A model generated the notes under the pieces. That model was not told the origin of the DNA and searched no databases. It saw nothing but the letters and a program-made list of their open reading frames with translations. The translations under genes were made by a program, and so were the position numbers. Below are positions 31,189 to 40,378 of a DNA stretch of 64,000 nucleotides, in pieces; the first letter of the stretch is position 1, and each line of letters starts with the position of its first letter. The DNA is taken from NCBI RefSeq assembly GCF_001183965.1, contig NZ_LFZV01000001.1:507287-571286 (forward strand), in the 5' to 3' direction. This DNA is from Bacillus sp. FJAT-27916. Its GTDB lineage: Bacteria > Bacillota > Bacilli > Bacillales > Pradoshiaceae.

Positions 31189-31707
31189 TTACGATAACTG
31201 CATGGTTGTAATACAAGTATTGTCGCCTTCAAAAGTGGAGAGCTCAGATATGGCTGTTTTCCCATCAAATTCAATCTTCACTGTATAGGTTTGATCACGG
31301 GGCAACCATAAATCGATGAAACCATTTTTGTATGACTTCTTGGTTTCATTCATAACTACATGACCTTCCTCATCTTGTATGTATAAATTGAATTCCTTTT
31401 CAGCTAATTCTCCTTGGCAGCCGGTTAAGCTGTGATTGGTGCAAGGGTGGGTATTGGTGATAAATGGTGCGATTGATACAAAAAACTCATCCTCTGGAAG
31501 GTCATACACTGTTTCTTTATCCTCACCCTTTACAAGAAGTTCCTTCGATGTGATGGAAGCAGATTCATCATCCGAATTTCCAACACTGTAATCATGGACC
31601 ATTTTCTTGATATTCTGTGTTTCCCGATCAATTGCTTCATGCTCTCCACAAGCAGAGACTAGCAGGAAGAGCAATAAGCTAAGTGCTGTCAGCAGCCCTT
31701 TTTTCAT
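31189..31707 (-). CDS. cueP: CueP-like copper-binding lipoprotein
   Basis: 172-residue lipoprotein. The signal peptide ends in LLVSACGEH (lipobox cysteine at about 20). The mature part contains the conserved CueP features NTHPCTNHSLTGCQGE and, near the C-terminus, DNTCITTMQLS, giving three cysteines and a histidine suited to Cu(I). In Salmonella CueP binds periplasmic copper; here it would be anchored outside the membrane. Its location 6 kb from a multicopper oxidase locus fits a strain that handles copper. TAGGAG is about 11 bases upstream of the ATG. Confidence 0.75.
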   Translation of the reverse strand: MKKGLLTALSLLLFLLVSACGEHEAIDRETQNIKKMVHDYSVGNSDDESASITSKELLVKGEDKETVYDLPEDEFFVSIAPFITNTHPCTNHSLTGCQGELAEKEFNLYIQDEEGHVVMNETKKSYKNGFIDLWLPRDQTYTVKIEFDGKTAISELSTFEGDNTCITTMQLS

Positions 31708-31822
31708 CTAATTGGTCAACTCCTATTTATGAAAGTGGGTGTTAAACTGGGTATTATTTTAGCATAAATGACTCTTTAGCAGAATGAATAAATGGAATTA
31801 TATTGAATTTTTTGTTAATGAG

Positions 31823-31875
31823 AAAGGGCTGCTCCAACAATCAATCTTCACTGACTGTTGGGGCAGCCCTTTTTT
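31823..31875. terminator. strong hairpin between cueP and D-lactate dehydrogenase genes
   Basis: AAAGGGCTGC-T-CCAACA / TGTTGG-G-GCAGCCCTTT stem with five T on the + side and TTT on the - side. It lies downstream of the reverse-strand dehydrogenase gene and probably ends that transcript. Confidence 0.65.
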
Positions 31876-31894
31876 GGGGATGGTCGAAGTTCAA

Positions 31895-32907
31895 TTAAGC
31901 AAATGCGGTCATAGGTACTTCATGCTTTGCTTGGCCGTCCGTTAATACGGCGTAGAAATTATTGAAGCTTGTTTCAATCATGTTAGAAAGAGCTTCATCC
32001 GTATTGGATCCACATGAGGCGTAACAAGGACACGCGGATACATTTCCACTAGTTTTTGAACAGTCGGGTCCGGGAATGAGTGCCAAGGCTCAAACTGTTT
32101 AAAGAAGATATCTGTTTCGTTAGCAAAGACATCTGTGCCGAAACCGTCTAGATGATTGCTTTCTAGTGCTTTTAAGATTGCCTTGTTATCTTGTAATTCA
32201 CCGCGAGCCGTATTGATTAGAATGGAGCCGCGCTTCATTTTTGAAAGGAATTCTTCGTTGATCATGTTCTCGTTTTGGCCAGGGATGTAAGGGACGTGGA
32301 TCGTTACGATATCGCTGGCTTGCAATAAGGAGTCTAAATCCATGTAGGTTAACACTTCTTTAGCAGCTTCATTTTCAAAAATATCGTAGCCTACTACATT
32401 TGCCCCGAGGCCTTTAAATAATTTCGCTTCAGTTAAGCCGATGCGGCCTGTACCAATGATACCGACTGTGCAATTGCGAATCTCTTTGCTGAACATCGTG
32501 CTATCTACAAGGAAGTTCTTGTGAGCAGTTCTAACTGTTGTATAAGCAGTACGACGCAGAAGCATCATAGCGAGCGTTAAGGTTAATTCAGCAATCGCAT
32601 TTGGTGAATAGGATGGGACGTGTGCCACTGGCATGTTGTATTTTTTTGCTGCCTTCAAATCAATGTGATTGTAGCCAACCGTTCTGGTAAATACGTATTT
32701 AACTCCATAGTGGGACAATCTCTTTAGATTGATTTCATCAGCAATACAATTTCCTCGTAAAAGGACAGCATCATGTCCCTTTGCTGTATCCACATTTTGA
32801 TGAGTTAATAGATCTTCAATTAAGGTAAGCTCATAGTTATATTTATTCAGCTTATGGAAGAATGGGACTTCGTTAGGACGAACTCCATAACAGGCAATTT
32901 TAATCAT
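31895..32907 (-). pseudogene. D-lactate dehydrogenase, broken by a one-base frameshift
   Basis: D-isomer-specific 2-hydroxyacid dehydrogenase that would interconvert pyruvate and D-lactate with NAD(H). The first frame (32907 to 31978, 309 residues) has FTRTVGYNHIDL, the nucleotide fold TVGIIGTGRIG, the catalytic arginine in NTARGEL and the acid in FANETDIF. Just after the catalytic histidine (VTPHV) it shifts into a short tail, DPIRMKLFLT. The expected C-terminus (GSNTDEALSNMIETSFNN..) continues in another frame to 31895. Adding one C on the + strand near 32010-32011 restores one ORF. It may be a true mutation or a sequencing error. It is in an operon with the AEC transporter, and AAAGGAGA precedes the ATG. 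Confidence 0.8.
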
Positions 32908-32937
32908 GGTTTTATCTCCTTTTATGGTCGGGCTTTA

Positions 32938-33993
32938 TTAGAAAAGACCAACCTTATTGATGATTTCAAGAATAATAATCCAAAATGGCGTAAGCAGAAC
33001 AGCTGTGATGGTAGAAAGAAGCGAGGCGTTTGATGCCATAATGGCCTCTTTATCAAAGCTGATGGCATAAGCAGCTGCAACTGTTGCCGTAGGTGTAGCC
33101 ATCATGATAACAATTGTTGCAAGAGCTTCAAAGCTGACAGGCAGAATGTTCGTTACTGTCAAAACAGCAAGGAAAGCAATATTGATCGCTGGTACGAGCA
33201 ATACTTTAATGGAGCTGTAGTACCAAGAAGTTTTGCAAGATGCGGCTGATTTAAAGCTGATTTCCCCTAAAGTTGCCCCGATGGAAAGCCATGCAAGCGG
33301 AGAAGCGATATTAGCTAAGTAGGTCATTGGCTTATATAGCCAGATAGCTGTTTGGTCAATTCGCAAGAACGCCACTGAAGCGGCAGTTCCTTCAGCTGTT
33401 GCAACAGTCACCTGCGGCATATAGCCTTGGAAGATCCAGATGAAAAGACCAGCGAATGTCGCAATGACAATCGGATTAAGGAACATCGTTTTAATATTTT
33501 TCAGTTCCATTTTCAAGCCGCTCATTTTGATATATCCATAAGAATAAAGGAAGATACGATACCCGATATTGAAAATGGAGCTGAACATAACTCCGACAGG
33601 ACCATAAATGGCACTGACAATTGGAATACCAAAAAAGGTAGTGGAGCCGAAAATCGTCAATACACGCAATGTGTCTTGCTTGTCTGCATGATAGCGAAGG
33701 AAGAAAGGCTTAGAGATAAAGATTAAAATAATGTAAATGGCAATTCCCCAAATGAGTACGTTCATGCCCTGCTTTAAGGTTTCAGGATTGATATCCTGCA
33801 TAAAGGCATTAAACGCAAGAGCAGGTAAAGCTACCGTTAATACAACATTACTGAGGAGCTTGCTAACCTGAGAGGAGAAAATTTCTTTTTTTCTTAAGAA
33901 GAAACCTAACAGAATGATTAGGACAGTAGATGCAATCGCACCGATGAACGCTGAATCTGATAAGGTGGTTTTAAAAATATCAAATAGATTCAT
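32938..33993 (-). CDS. AEC family transporter (auxin efflux carrier / malate permease type)
   Basis: 351-residue membrane protein with ten hydrophobic segments arranged as two five-helix halves, typical of the AEC family. Bacterial members move malate, lactate or other carboxylates. Pairing in one operon with D-lactate dehydrogenase suggests export or exchange of a fermentation acid, which is inference. The start ATG at 33993 follows CTGGAGG. A TGTGA-N6-TCACA box lies 21 bases upstream. Confidence 0.75.
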   Translation of the reverse strand: MNLFDIFKTTLSDSAFIGAIASTVLIILLGFFLRKKEIFSSQVSKLLSNVVLTVALPALAFNAFMQDINPETLKQGMNVLIWGIAIYIILIFISKPFFLRYHADKQDTLRVLTIFGSTTFFGIPIVSAIYGPVGVMFSSIFNIGYRIFLYSYGYIKMSGLKMELKNIKTMFLNPIVIATFAGLFIWIFQGYMPQVTVATAEGTAASVAFLRIDQTAIWLYKPMTYLANIASPLAWLSIGATLGEISFKSAASCKTSWYYSSIKVLLVPAINIAFLAVLTVTNILPVSFEALATIVIMMATPTATVAAAYAISFDKEAIMASNASLLSTITAVLLTPFWIIILEIINKVGLF

Positions 33994-34013
33994 TGATGAA
34001 TACCTCCAGTTAA

Positions 34014-34029
34014 TGTGAATAACTTCACA
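34014..34029 (-). promoter_or_regulatory. ArcR/Fnr-type box upstream of the AEC transporter
   Basis: Perfect TGTGA-ATAACT-TCACA palindrome, 21 bases before the AEC start codon. The best -10 on this strand (TATAAT at 34072-34077) is upstream of the box, placing it near +44. It would then act as a repressor site or roadblock, unless an unseen promoter is used. Confidence 0.6.
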
Positions 34030-34152
34030 ATATTGATTGTGGCTGAACAGCTTGATTCCGGAACAAGGCTAATTATAGGAGGCACAAAGCTTGGAGAAAA
34101 CCATTTGTAACTAAAGAAAGTAAAGATAATAACGAAAGAAATGTAAACAGGA

Positions 34153-34184
34153 ACAACAAAACGGGACATTGATATGCCCCGTTT
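34153..34184 (-). terminator. terminator after the cytochrome c gene
   Basis: On the reverse strand, AAACGGGGCAT / ATGTCCCGTTT with an ATCA loop, ending in TTTTG. Confidence 0.7.
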
Positions 34185-34216
34185 AATCATCAGAGTTTGC
34201 ACTGCATGCAAAGTAT

Positions 34217-34519
34217 TTATTTTTTCTCGGCCAGCCATGCTGCGACATTCTCAGCCTCTTCACCCTTAATGATTCCTGCAGGCATGCCCCGTCCGCCCTT
34301 ATTGATCATCTCAAGTATTTCATCCTTGTCCATTTTGGTGCCAATGTTCACAAGTTCAGGTCCTGCATAGCCTTCCAGCGTCTTGCCGTGGCAGGAGGCG
34401 CAGTTATTTTGGTAAATCCGTTCTTCTTCGGTCACATTTGCAGTGTTCGTTTCTTCATCAGAGGAGCATGCCCCTAATAAGAAGAGGAGCGGAATGGAGA
34501 GCAATGCTTTCTTATACAT
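34217..34519 (-). CDS. cccB: cytochrome c-551 lipoprotein (CccB-like)
   Basis: 100-residue small c-type cytochrome on a lipid anchor. The signal peptide ends at LFLLGACSSD (lipobox cysteine near 17). The single heme motif is CASCH and the distal methionine is in GRGMPAGI. It carries electrons at the outer membrane face toward a terminal oxidase. The start is the ATG at 34519 after AGAAAGGAGA; a longer frame to 34567 lacks a ribosome site. It is divergent from adhE. Confidence 0.85.
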   Translation of the reverse strand: MYKKALLSIPLLFLLGACSSDEETNTANVTEEERIYQNNCASCHGKTLEGYAGPELVNIGTKMDKDEILEMINKGGRGMPAGIIKGEEAENVAAWLAEKK

Positions 34520-34625
34520 AGAAATCTCCTTTCTGTACATATATTGCTTGTGATTGTGGTATTCCACACTAATTTTAACATTTCTTCCTGATATTACGGA
34601 AAGAAAGTGATTGAGCTCCTATCTT

Positions 34626-34641
34626 TGTGAAATGTTTCACA
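34626..34641 (+). promoter_or_regulatory. ArcR/Fnr-type box upstream of adhE
   Basis: Perfect TGTGA-AATGTT-TCACA palindrome. TAAAAT at 34674-34679 is a candidate -10, one helical turn further from the box than at arcA (centre about -52). Confidence 0.7.
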
Positions 34642-34783
34642 AAATTGCCAAAGACAAACGATGATTTTTCAGATAAAATAAAAGTATCAGATGAGGTTAT
34701 ATTTTTTAGTCTGAAAGGGACAGTAATTGACCATGAGGGACAATAATTGCCCCGAAAGAGTATTCCATAGGGAGGAACTATCC

Positions 34784-37387
34784 ATGGCTATTAAAGAAAG
34801 AGAAATTGAAGAAGTCCTATCTGTAACGGAAATGATTGATGAATTGGTTGTGAAAGGGAAAGAAGCTCTACATGTGCTCGAAACCTTTGATCAAGAGAAA
34901 ATTGACGAAATCGTTCATCAAATGTCCATCGCAGGTCTTGACCAGCATATGCCGCTAGCAAAAATGGCAGTGGAAGAAACAGGCCGCGGAATCTACGAAG
35001 ATAAATGCATCAAAAACATATTTGCAACTGAATACATCTGGCACAGCATTAAATACAACAAAACAGCCGGAGTCATCAATGAAGATGAGCAAACAGGCGT
35101 TGTTGAAATCGCTGAGCCTGTGGGAATCGTTGCAGGTGTAACACCAGTTACAAACCCTACTTCTACCACGATGTTCAAAGCATTGATCTCTATCAAAACG
35201 CGTAACCCAATTATTTTCGCCTTCCATCCATCTGCGCAAGAGTCTTCTAAGCGAGCAGCAGAAATCTTACACGATGCAGCAGTCAAGGCAGGAGCTCCTG
35301 AAGGATGTATTCAATGGATTGAGAAGCCTTCCATTGAAGCAACAAAACAGCTTATGAACCATAAGGATGTTGCGCTTGTATTAGCAACAGGCGGAGCTGG
35401 CATGGTCAAATCTGCATACTCTACTGGTAAACCAGCACTTGGCGTTGGCCCAGGAAATGTCCCTTGTTATATTGAAAAATCAGCTAAGGTCAAACGTGCC
35501 GTTAATGATGTCATCCTCTCTAAAACATTTGATAACGGAATGATTTGTGCCTCAGAGCAAGCCATCATCGTTGACACGGAAATCTATGATGAAGTAAGAA
35601 ATGAATTCATCCTCAATAACTGCCACTTCGTCAATGCAACTGAATTGAAAAAACTAGAACGACTAGTAATTAATAAAGATACATGTGCCGTAAACCCTGG
35701 CATCGTTGGTAAACCTGCAGCTGAAATCGCAGCTATGGCAGGCTTTAAAGTACCAGCTGATACAAAAATATTGATTGCTGAACTTGAAGGAGCAGGTGCT
35801 GATTACCCGCTATCAAGAGAAAAACTTAGCCCAGTGCTTGCCTGCATTCGAGTAAACTCTACTGAGGAAGGCTACCAAACATGCATGAACATGCTCAACC
35901 TTGGCGGTCTTGGCCACTCTGCTGTTATTCACAGCACAGATAAAGATGTACAAATGGAATACGGAAAACGAATGAAAGCTTGCCGTATTATCGTCAATGC
36001 TCCATCTGCACAAGGCGGTATCGGTGACATCTACAACGGCTTCATTCCTTCCCTGACACTAGGCTGCGGATCTTACGGAAATAACTCTGTATCAGAGAAC
36101 GTATCTGCAACTCACTTAATCAATGTGAAGAAAATGACTCAACGCCGCAATAACATGCAATGGATCAAATTGCCGCCTAAAGTTTATTTCGAAAAATATT
36201 CTACACAATACTTGGCCAAAATGCCACGTATCAAACGTGCCTTCATCGTAACCGATGAAGGGATGGTCCGCCTCGGATATATAGACATTGTTAAAGAATA
36301 TTTACGTAAAAACAAAGGCATTGAAGCGGTAGAAATGTTCTCAGATGTAGAACCAGACCCAAGTGATGAAACAGTATTCAAAGGCGCTAAATTAATGCAT
36401 GCATTCCAGCCGGATGTCATCATCGCCATCGGCGGAGGCTCCGCAATGGATGCTGCAAAAGGAATGTGGCTCTTCTATGAACAGCCTGAAACAACCTTCT
36501 TCGGCATCAAACAAAAATTCTTGGATATCCGTAAACGTACCTTCAAATATCCAGAACTAGGTGGAAAAGCGCAATTCGTTGCCATCCCAACTACATCCGG
36601 TACAGGATCAGAGGTAACACCATTTGCGGTTATCACAGACAAAGAAACAAACGTCAAATACCCATTAGCGGATTACGCTTTAACACCTGATGTGGCCATC
36701 ATCGACTCTCAATTCGTCATGACCGTACCAAAAAGCATCACGGCTGACACAGGTATGGACGTACTAACTCATGCGATTGAAGCCTATGTATCCGTAATGG
36801 CGAGTGACTACACAGACGGTCTTGCCCTAAAAGCAATCGACCTCGTGTTCAAATACTTGAAAGCATCCTATGATAACAACAAGGATGAAGAAGCACGTGA
36901 AAAAATGCATAACGCATCCTGCATGGCCGGAATGGCATTCTCTAACGCATTCCTCGGCATTAACCACAGCCTTGCACACAAAATCGGAGCAGAATTCCAC
37001 ATTCCGCACGGCCGTGCCAACGCCATCCTAATGCCGCATGTCATCCGCTACAACGCTATTCGTCCAAGGAAGCACGCCCTCTTCCCTAAATACGAAAGCT
37101 ACTGCGCAGATGAACGCTATGCACAAATCGCCAGAATGCTCGGACTCCCTGCTTCTACAACAGAAGAAGGCGTCAATTCTCTAGTGAATGCCGTTATCGA
37201 ACTCGGTAAATCACTCGACATTGACATGAGCATGAAAGGCCAAGGCGTACAAAAAGATGAACTAGACAGCAAACTAAACCGCTTGGCAGAACGTGCATTT
37301 GAAGACCAATGTACAACAGCCAACCCTAAATTGCCGCTTATCTCTGAGCTAGAAGACATTTTGAAAGCAGCATATAAGGGAGTTTAA
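34784..37387 (+). CDS. adhE: bifunctional aldehyde-alcohol dehydrogenase AdhE
   Basis: 867-residue fusion reducing acetyl-CoA to acetaldehyde and then ethanol. The N-terminal CoA-acylating aldehyde dehydrogenase has its nucleophile at Cys255 in GMICASEQA. A linker near 440-460 leads to the iron-dependent alcohol dehydrogenase (about 460-867), with GGGSAMDAAK, TTSGTGSEVTPFAV and the iron ligands in TGMDVLTHAIEAY and GINHSLAHKIGAEFHIPHGRANA. The start is the ATG at 34784 after GGGAGGAAC; an ATG at 34727 has no such site. It recycles NADH under oxygen limitation, matching the upstream box. Confidence 0.95.
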   Translation: MAIKEREIEEVLSVTEMIDELVVKGKEALHVLETFDQEKIDEIVHQMSIAGLDQHMPLAKMAVEETGRGIYEDKCIKNIFATEYIWHSIKYNKTAGVINEDEQTGVVEIAEPVGIVAGVTPVTNPTSTTMFKALISIKTRNPIIFAFHPSAQESSKRAAEILHDAAVKAGAPEGCIQWIEKPSIEATKQLMNHKDVALVLATGGAGMVKSAYSTGKPALGVGPGNVPCYIEKSAKVKRAVNDVILSKTFDNGMICASEQAIIVDTEIYDEVRNEFILNNCHFVNATELKKLERLVINKDTCAVNPGIVGKPAAEIAAMAGFKVPADTKILIAELEGAGADYPLSREKLSPVLACIRVNSTEEGYQTCMNMLNLGGLGHSAVIHSTDKDVQMEYGKRMKACRIIVNAPSAQGGIGDIYNGFIPSLTLGCGSYGNNSVSENVSATHLINVKKMTQRRNNMQWIKLPPKVYFEKYSTQYLAKMPRIKRAFIVTDEGMVRLGYIDIVKEYLRKNKGIEAVEMFSDVEPDPSDETVFKGAKLMHAFQPDVIIAIGGGSAMDAAKGMWLFYEQPETTFFGIKQKFLDIRKRTFKYPELGGKAQFVAIPTTSGTGSEVTPFAVITDKETNVKYPLADYALTPDVAIIDSQFVMTVPKSITADTGMDVLTHAIEAYVSVMASDYTDGLALKAIDLVFKYLKASYDNNKDEEAREKMHNASCMAGMAFSNAFLGINHSLAHKIGAEFHIPHGRANAILMPHVIRYNAIRPRKHALFPKYESYCADERYAQIARMLGLPASTTEEGVNSLVNAVIELGKSLDIDMSMKGQGVQKDELDSKLNRLAERAFEDQCTTANPKLPLISELEDILKAAYKGV

Positions 37388-37401
37388 TATAATGAAAGAA
37401 G

Positions 37402-37431
37402 AGAAGACAGCTGACGCTGTCTTCTTTTTTT
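37402..37431 (+). terminator. terminator after adhE
   Basis: AGAAGACAGC / GCTGTCTTCT with a TGAC loop and T run. Confidence 0.85.
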
Positions 37432-37441
37432 GTGGAGATTT

Positions 37442-37476
37442 ATTTGCCTAACTTATTATTGATTGGTTAGGCAAAT
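37442..37476. repeat. perfect inverted repeat downstream of adhE
   Basis: ATTTGCCTAAC / GTTAGGCAAAT, 11-bp arms separated by 13 bases, just behind the adhE terminator. It could be a backup terminator or a protein site; no T run follows. Confidence 0.45.
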
Positions 37477-37581
37477 TTATAGTCATTTGCTGTGATTCTC
37501 AATAGTCTGTTGTATGGGAATTGAATCTAAGATATGGGTATCATCCTGTGCACTAATCCCTTTCAAAGAGTCAGTTTATTA

Positions 37582-37590
37582 CATATATTG
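37582..37590 (+). promoter_or_regulatory. possible sigma-K/sigma-E-like -10 before the first mnx-region gene
   Basis: CATATATTG matches 8 of 9 positions of the sigma-K -10 CATANNNTA, 31 bases before the TTG start at 37622. The -35 is not convincing. Confidence 0.3.
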
Positions 37591-37621
37591 AAATAATAAA
37601 ATGGGGAAGGAGGTTATAAGT

Positions 37622-38017
37622 TTGAAATCTGAGCATTGTTATTGTGGTGAACGTGGAAGGAATCAAAACCATCCTATCATGAAAGGGCGATATCGAATTC
37701 CTGTTCATTTTCCACGCTTTGACTGTGTTGACTGCGGACATTTTTTTGAGATTAATTTAGCAGGACTAACAGACTCCATGAATTTTAAATTAATCGAACT
37801 TAAAGGCCATGAAGTAGAAATTGAAACGACTCTTTGTGCAGAAGACAATAAAATCAAAGGGGAAATTCATAATATTGGTATTGATTATATTGATCTTTTA
37901 AAGGAGAACGGAGTGATTGTAACGATTTTGAAAGATAAAATCAGTCAGATTCACTGGTTAAATGAAGGCAGAGTTCATCAAGATAAATATTTAGTCGAAA
38001 CCTCTTTTATCAAATAG
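37622..38017 (+). CDS. small Cys-rich protein of the mnx region
   Basis: 131 residues, not recognised as a named family. The N-terminus carries two cysteine pairs, CYCGE and CVDCGH, about 26 residues apart (CYC..CVDC), resembling a zinc ribbon. The C-terminal half (LKGHEVEIETTLC to ISQIHWLNEG) shows the alternating pattern of a five-strand barrel, as in the other small proteins of this locus. The start is TTG at 37622 because AAGGAGG lies 8 bases upstream; the ATG at 37601 would contain that site. Its place at the head of the region suggests a coat or assembly role with the MnxG-type oxidase, which is inference. Confidence 0.55.
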   Translation: MKSEHCYCGERGRNQNHPIMKGRYRIPVHFPRFDCVDCGHFFEINLAGLTDSMNFKLIELKGHEVEIETTLCAEDNKIKGEIHNIGIDYIDLLKENGVIVTILKDKISQIHWLNEGRVHQDKYLVETSFIK

Positions 38018-38553
38018 AAGGGAGATCTTTGTGTTTTCTTGAATAAAGATGCACCCTTTATCTAATGTGTGCGTCTAGCTTGAGCATTGGTTAGTCCAAT
38101 GTAATGCGTTGGTTGTTGTCTCTGGTATCGTCGATTATTTGGTGGTGTCCTCCATTGTGAATAGGATGAATTTGAGATCATATAGAATAGTATACGAATC
38201 GGGAAGGATGCCATCTTTGTTCAGTGCAAATCGGTCTGTTGCTTAAATCAATATCATTGAAGTCTGCTTTCTAAATTGGTTCTGCTTGTTAAGATTTATT
38301 GATTGTTTTCCTTCATTCATGTGATGAAATCGACTGTTGTAGAGCAGCTGTAAGGAAAGATCAAACCGATGTTGCAGAACGAAAATAACCTGAAGGGGTC
38401 CGTTTGTGTCAATCATCATGTTGACAGAGCCTATGAATAAATATGGGTGAATGAATGTCTGGTAGAAAGCAGAATTCTCCAACTTAATTTATGGGAAAAG
38501 CAGCTTAGTGAGGAGGAAAACGTTTTTTAAGGTCTTTCCAGATAGGGGGTATT
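38018..38553. other. 536-bp stretch with no supported gene
   Basis: AT-rich sequence between the Cys-rich gene and the CopC-CopD gene. Frames up to about 80 codons occur on the reverse strand but lack ribosome sites and recognisable content. CATATAGAATA (38179-38189) loosely resembles a sporulation -10. It may be a decayed gene. Confidence 0.4.
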
Positions 38554-39879
38554 ATGATGATTAAATTCAAACAACTGTTCATTATTTTTCTCTTTTTCAC
38601 CTCATTCTTATTATTTATGAGTTCTGACAAAGTACTGGGACATTCTTTTGTTGTTAAGGAATCTCCTGTCCCTAATAGTCAATTAGAAACACCGCCCAAA
38701 GAGGTTGTAATTACGTTTGATAAAAAAGTTGAAAGAGAGCTTGCCTCAATAAAGGTAACCAATGAAAAGCAGCAGAAGGTAACAGGCAATCTGCCTCGGT
38801 TGAATGATAATCAGAAAGAAATTGCGTTAGAACTCCCAGAGTTAGGGACGGGGATTTATAAGGTCGAATACTATGCAGTTTCATCTAATGATGGTCATCC
38901 TATAAGAGGTGCGTATCATTTTAATGTAATTGATGTGAATCCAACGGCCCAAATGGATAGGCATGGAACAATGATGGAACCTGAGCCGCAGCAACCAAGC
39001 AGTGAAGAAAACGCCATGAAGGCAGATGCTGGCTCTGACTCAGAATTTACATTAGCTGATGTCAATTTAACAGAATGGCTCATTTATATGATGAGAGCTA
39101 TTTATTATATAGGCCTATTATTGATCATTGGTTGGGTATTTTGGTGGAGGTATATTAAAGATTACTCCACAGATCTGAAGAAGAAGTATTTATTTTGGGG
39201 AATTGTGCTTCAAATGCTACATCTTGTTGGATTACTATCAGTGATATTGATTCAATTAAATATTTTTACCGATCAAGGCTTATCATTCGCTACGGACTTT
39301 CCGTTTGGCACTAATTTTGGTTTGATGTGGCTCGTTTCTCTTTTAGTTTCTCTAATTGGTTTTATTGTTTTGTTCCGGAATGAATGGTGTGATCTTGGAT
39401 GGGTGATGATTCTTCTTTTGGCTAAAAGTTTGAATGGTCATTCACTTGAATTTGAGCCATCGTCTGCTTTAGTACTGAGTAATAGTATTCATCTAATGGC
39501 AGCCTCCATTTGGGCATCTGGTCTCACCTTTATCATTGTCTTTTGGAGAAAACAAAGATTATATGTCCAATCCTTTATACCGCTTTTTTCAAGATTCGCC
39601 CTAATGAGTATGGTTATTTTATCGATAACAGGTTTCTTTGCAAGCATTGCATTTCTTTCAAGCTTTGAGCAATTATTATCAGGCTGGGGAATTGTCTTGC
39701 TGTCGAAAGTGGTTCTAGTAATTTTCGTCATCATTATAGCTGCTCTAATACGCACAGCGATAAAAAAACATAAGAATGCAGATTCAAGAAAACTAATTAT
39801 GCTAGATTTCTTCCTTATGATGGCTATTATTATTCTTGTGTCTATTTTAACGTATCTAAGTCCAATATCCTTACCTTAG
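38554..39879 (+). CDS. CopC-CopD fusion, copper import protein (YcnJ-like)
   Basis: 441 residues. A signal peptide cleaved near residue 29 leaves GHSFVVKESPVPNSQL, the CopC copper-site histidine start. The CopC beta-barrel runs to about 130 with SNDGHPIRGAYHF. After a Met/Gln/Ser linker (MDRHGTMMEPEPQQ), a CopD membrane domain with about eight helices spans 170-440. Such proteins take copper from outside into the cytoplasm. Position in the mnx region implies copper supply for the multicopper oxidase. The linker's Met and His residues may bind copper. AGGGGG precedes the ATG. Confidence 0.78.
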   Translation: MMIKFKQLFIIFLFFTSFLLFMSSDKVLGHSFVVKESPVPNSQLETPPKEVVITFDKKVERELASIKVTNEKQQKVTGNLPRLNDNQKEIALELPELGTGIYKVEYYAVSSNDGHPIRGAYHFNVIDVNPTAQMDRHGTMMEPEPQQPSSEENAMKADAGSDSEFTLADVNLTEWLIYMMRAIYYIGLLLIIGWVFWWRYIKDYSTDLKKKYLFWGIVLQMLHLVGLLSVILIQLNIFTDQGLSFATDFPFGTNFGLMWLVSLLVSLIGFIVLFRNEWCDLGWVMILLLAKSLNGHSLEFEPSSALVLSNSIHLMAASIWASGLTFIIVFWRKQRLYVQSFIPLFSRFALMSMVILSITGFFASIAFLSSFEQLLSGWGIVLLSKVVLVIFVIIIAALIRTAIKKHKNADSRKLIMLDFFLMMAIIILVSILTYLSPISLP

Positions 39880-40283
39880 GAACGGATGGAAAAGCACAGC
39901 AGACCGAATGTGAAATATACCAGAACCGTTGAAAATGTGATAAGGCCTAAATCTGCAACAACCCCAATCATGGGACCCATTATTCCAGCCATTAACCCGC
40001 TTGAAATACCAGAAAGTAATGTTTGATAATCCACCAATGCGCCAAAAAATGCCCCAATAATCATAGCAATAGCTGTAGTGAAAATTGTGACCTCAGTATA
40101 ATAACCCGGAAAAGTAAAACCAAGGACCGTTCCGACGGCAATCCCCATTACTCCACTACTCGACATAGCAAGATTCATCCCAAGATGATATCCAATTAAA
40201 TTTCTAACTTTATATAGGAAGGAATAAGAAACAAAACAAACAATGAAGTAGCTTGCAGTAATCAATATGATTAATAGGCTCAT
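39876..40283 (-). CDS. small glycine-rich membrane protein
   Basis: 135 residues, not recognised. Four to five hydrophobic helices carry repeated small-residue motifs (GIAVGTVLGFTF, GAFFGALVDY, GLMAGIMGPMIG), a pattern of tightly packed helices like glycine-zipper proteins. The start at 40283 follows AAAGGAGCC; a longer frame adds an unconserved basic leader. It is the only reverse-strand gene in the region, and its stop overlaps the copCD stop by 4 bp (convergent). It may be a metal transporter or membrane partner; no function is assigned. Confidence 0.55.
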   Translation of the reverse strand: MSLLIILITASYFIVCFVSYSFLYKVRNLIGYHLGMNLAMSSSGVMGIAVGTVLGFTFPGYYTEVTIFTTAIAMIIGAFFGALVDYQTLLSGISSGLMAGIMGPMIGVVADLGLITFSTVLVYFTFGLLCFSIRS

Positions 40284-40378
40284 AGTATTGGCTCCTTTGA
40301 ATGAAATTCTGGGCTTATTCAGGTAATGTCTAATAACTAATTGACGAAGAATAAGGATGGAAAGGAACAAGGATAAAC

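Noticed and set aside
31088-31288. 66-codon forward frame overlapping the CueP gene end
   Set aside because: Antisense to a well-supported lipoprotein gene; no ribosome site.
33990-34238. 82-codon reverse-strand frame between the cytochrome c gene and the AEC gene
   Set aside because: Its internal ATG lies inside the cytochrome gene's terminator and its last codons are the AEC ribosome site; no ribosome site of its own.
38243-38482. 79-codon reverse-strand frame in the gene-free stretch before copCD
   Set aside because: TTG start without a ribosome site and no recognisable content; treated as non-coding.
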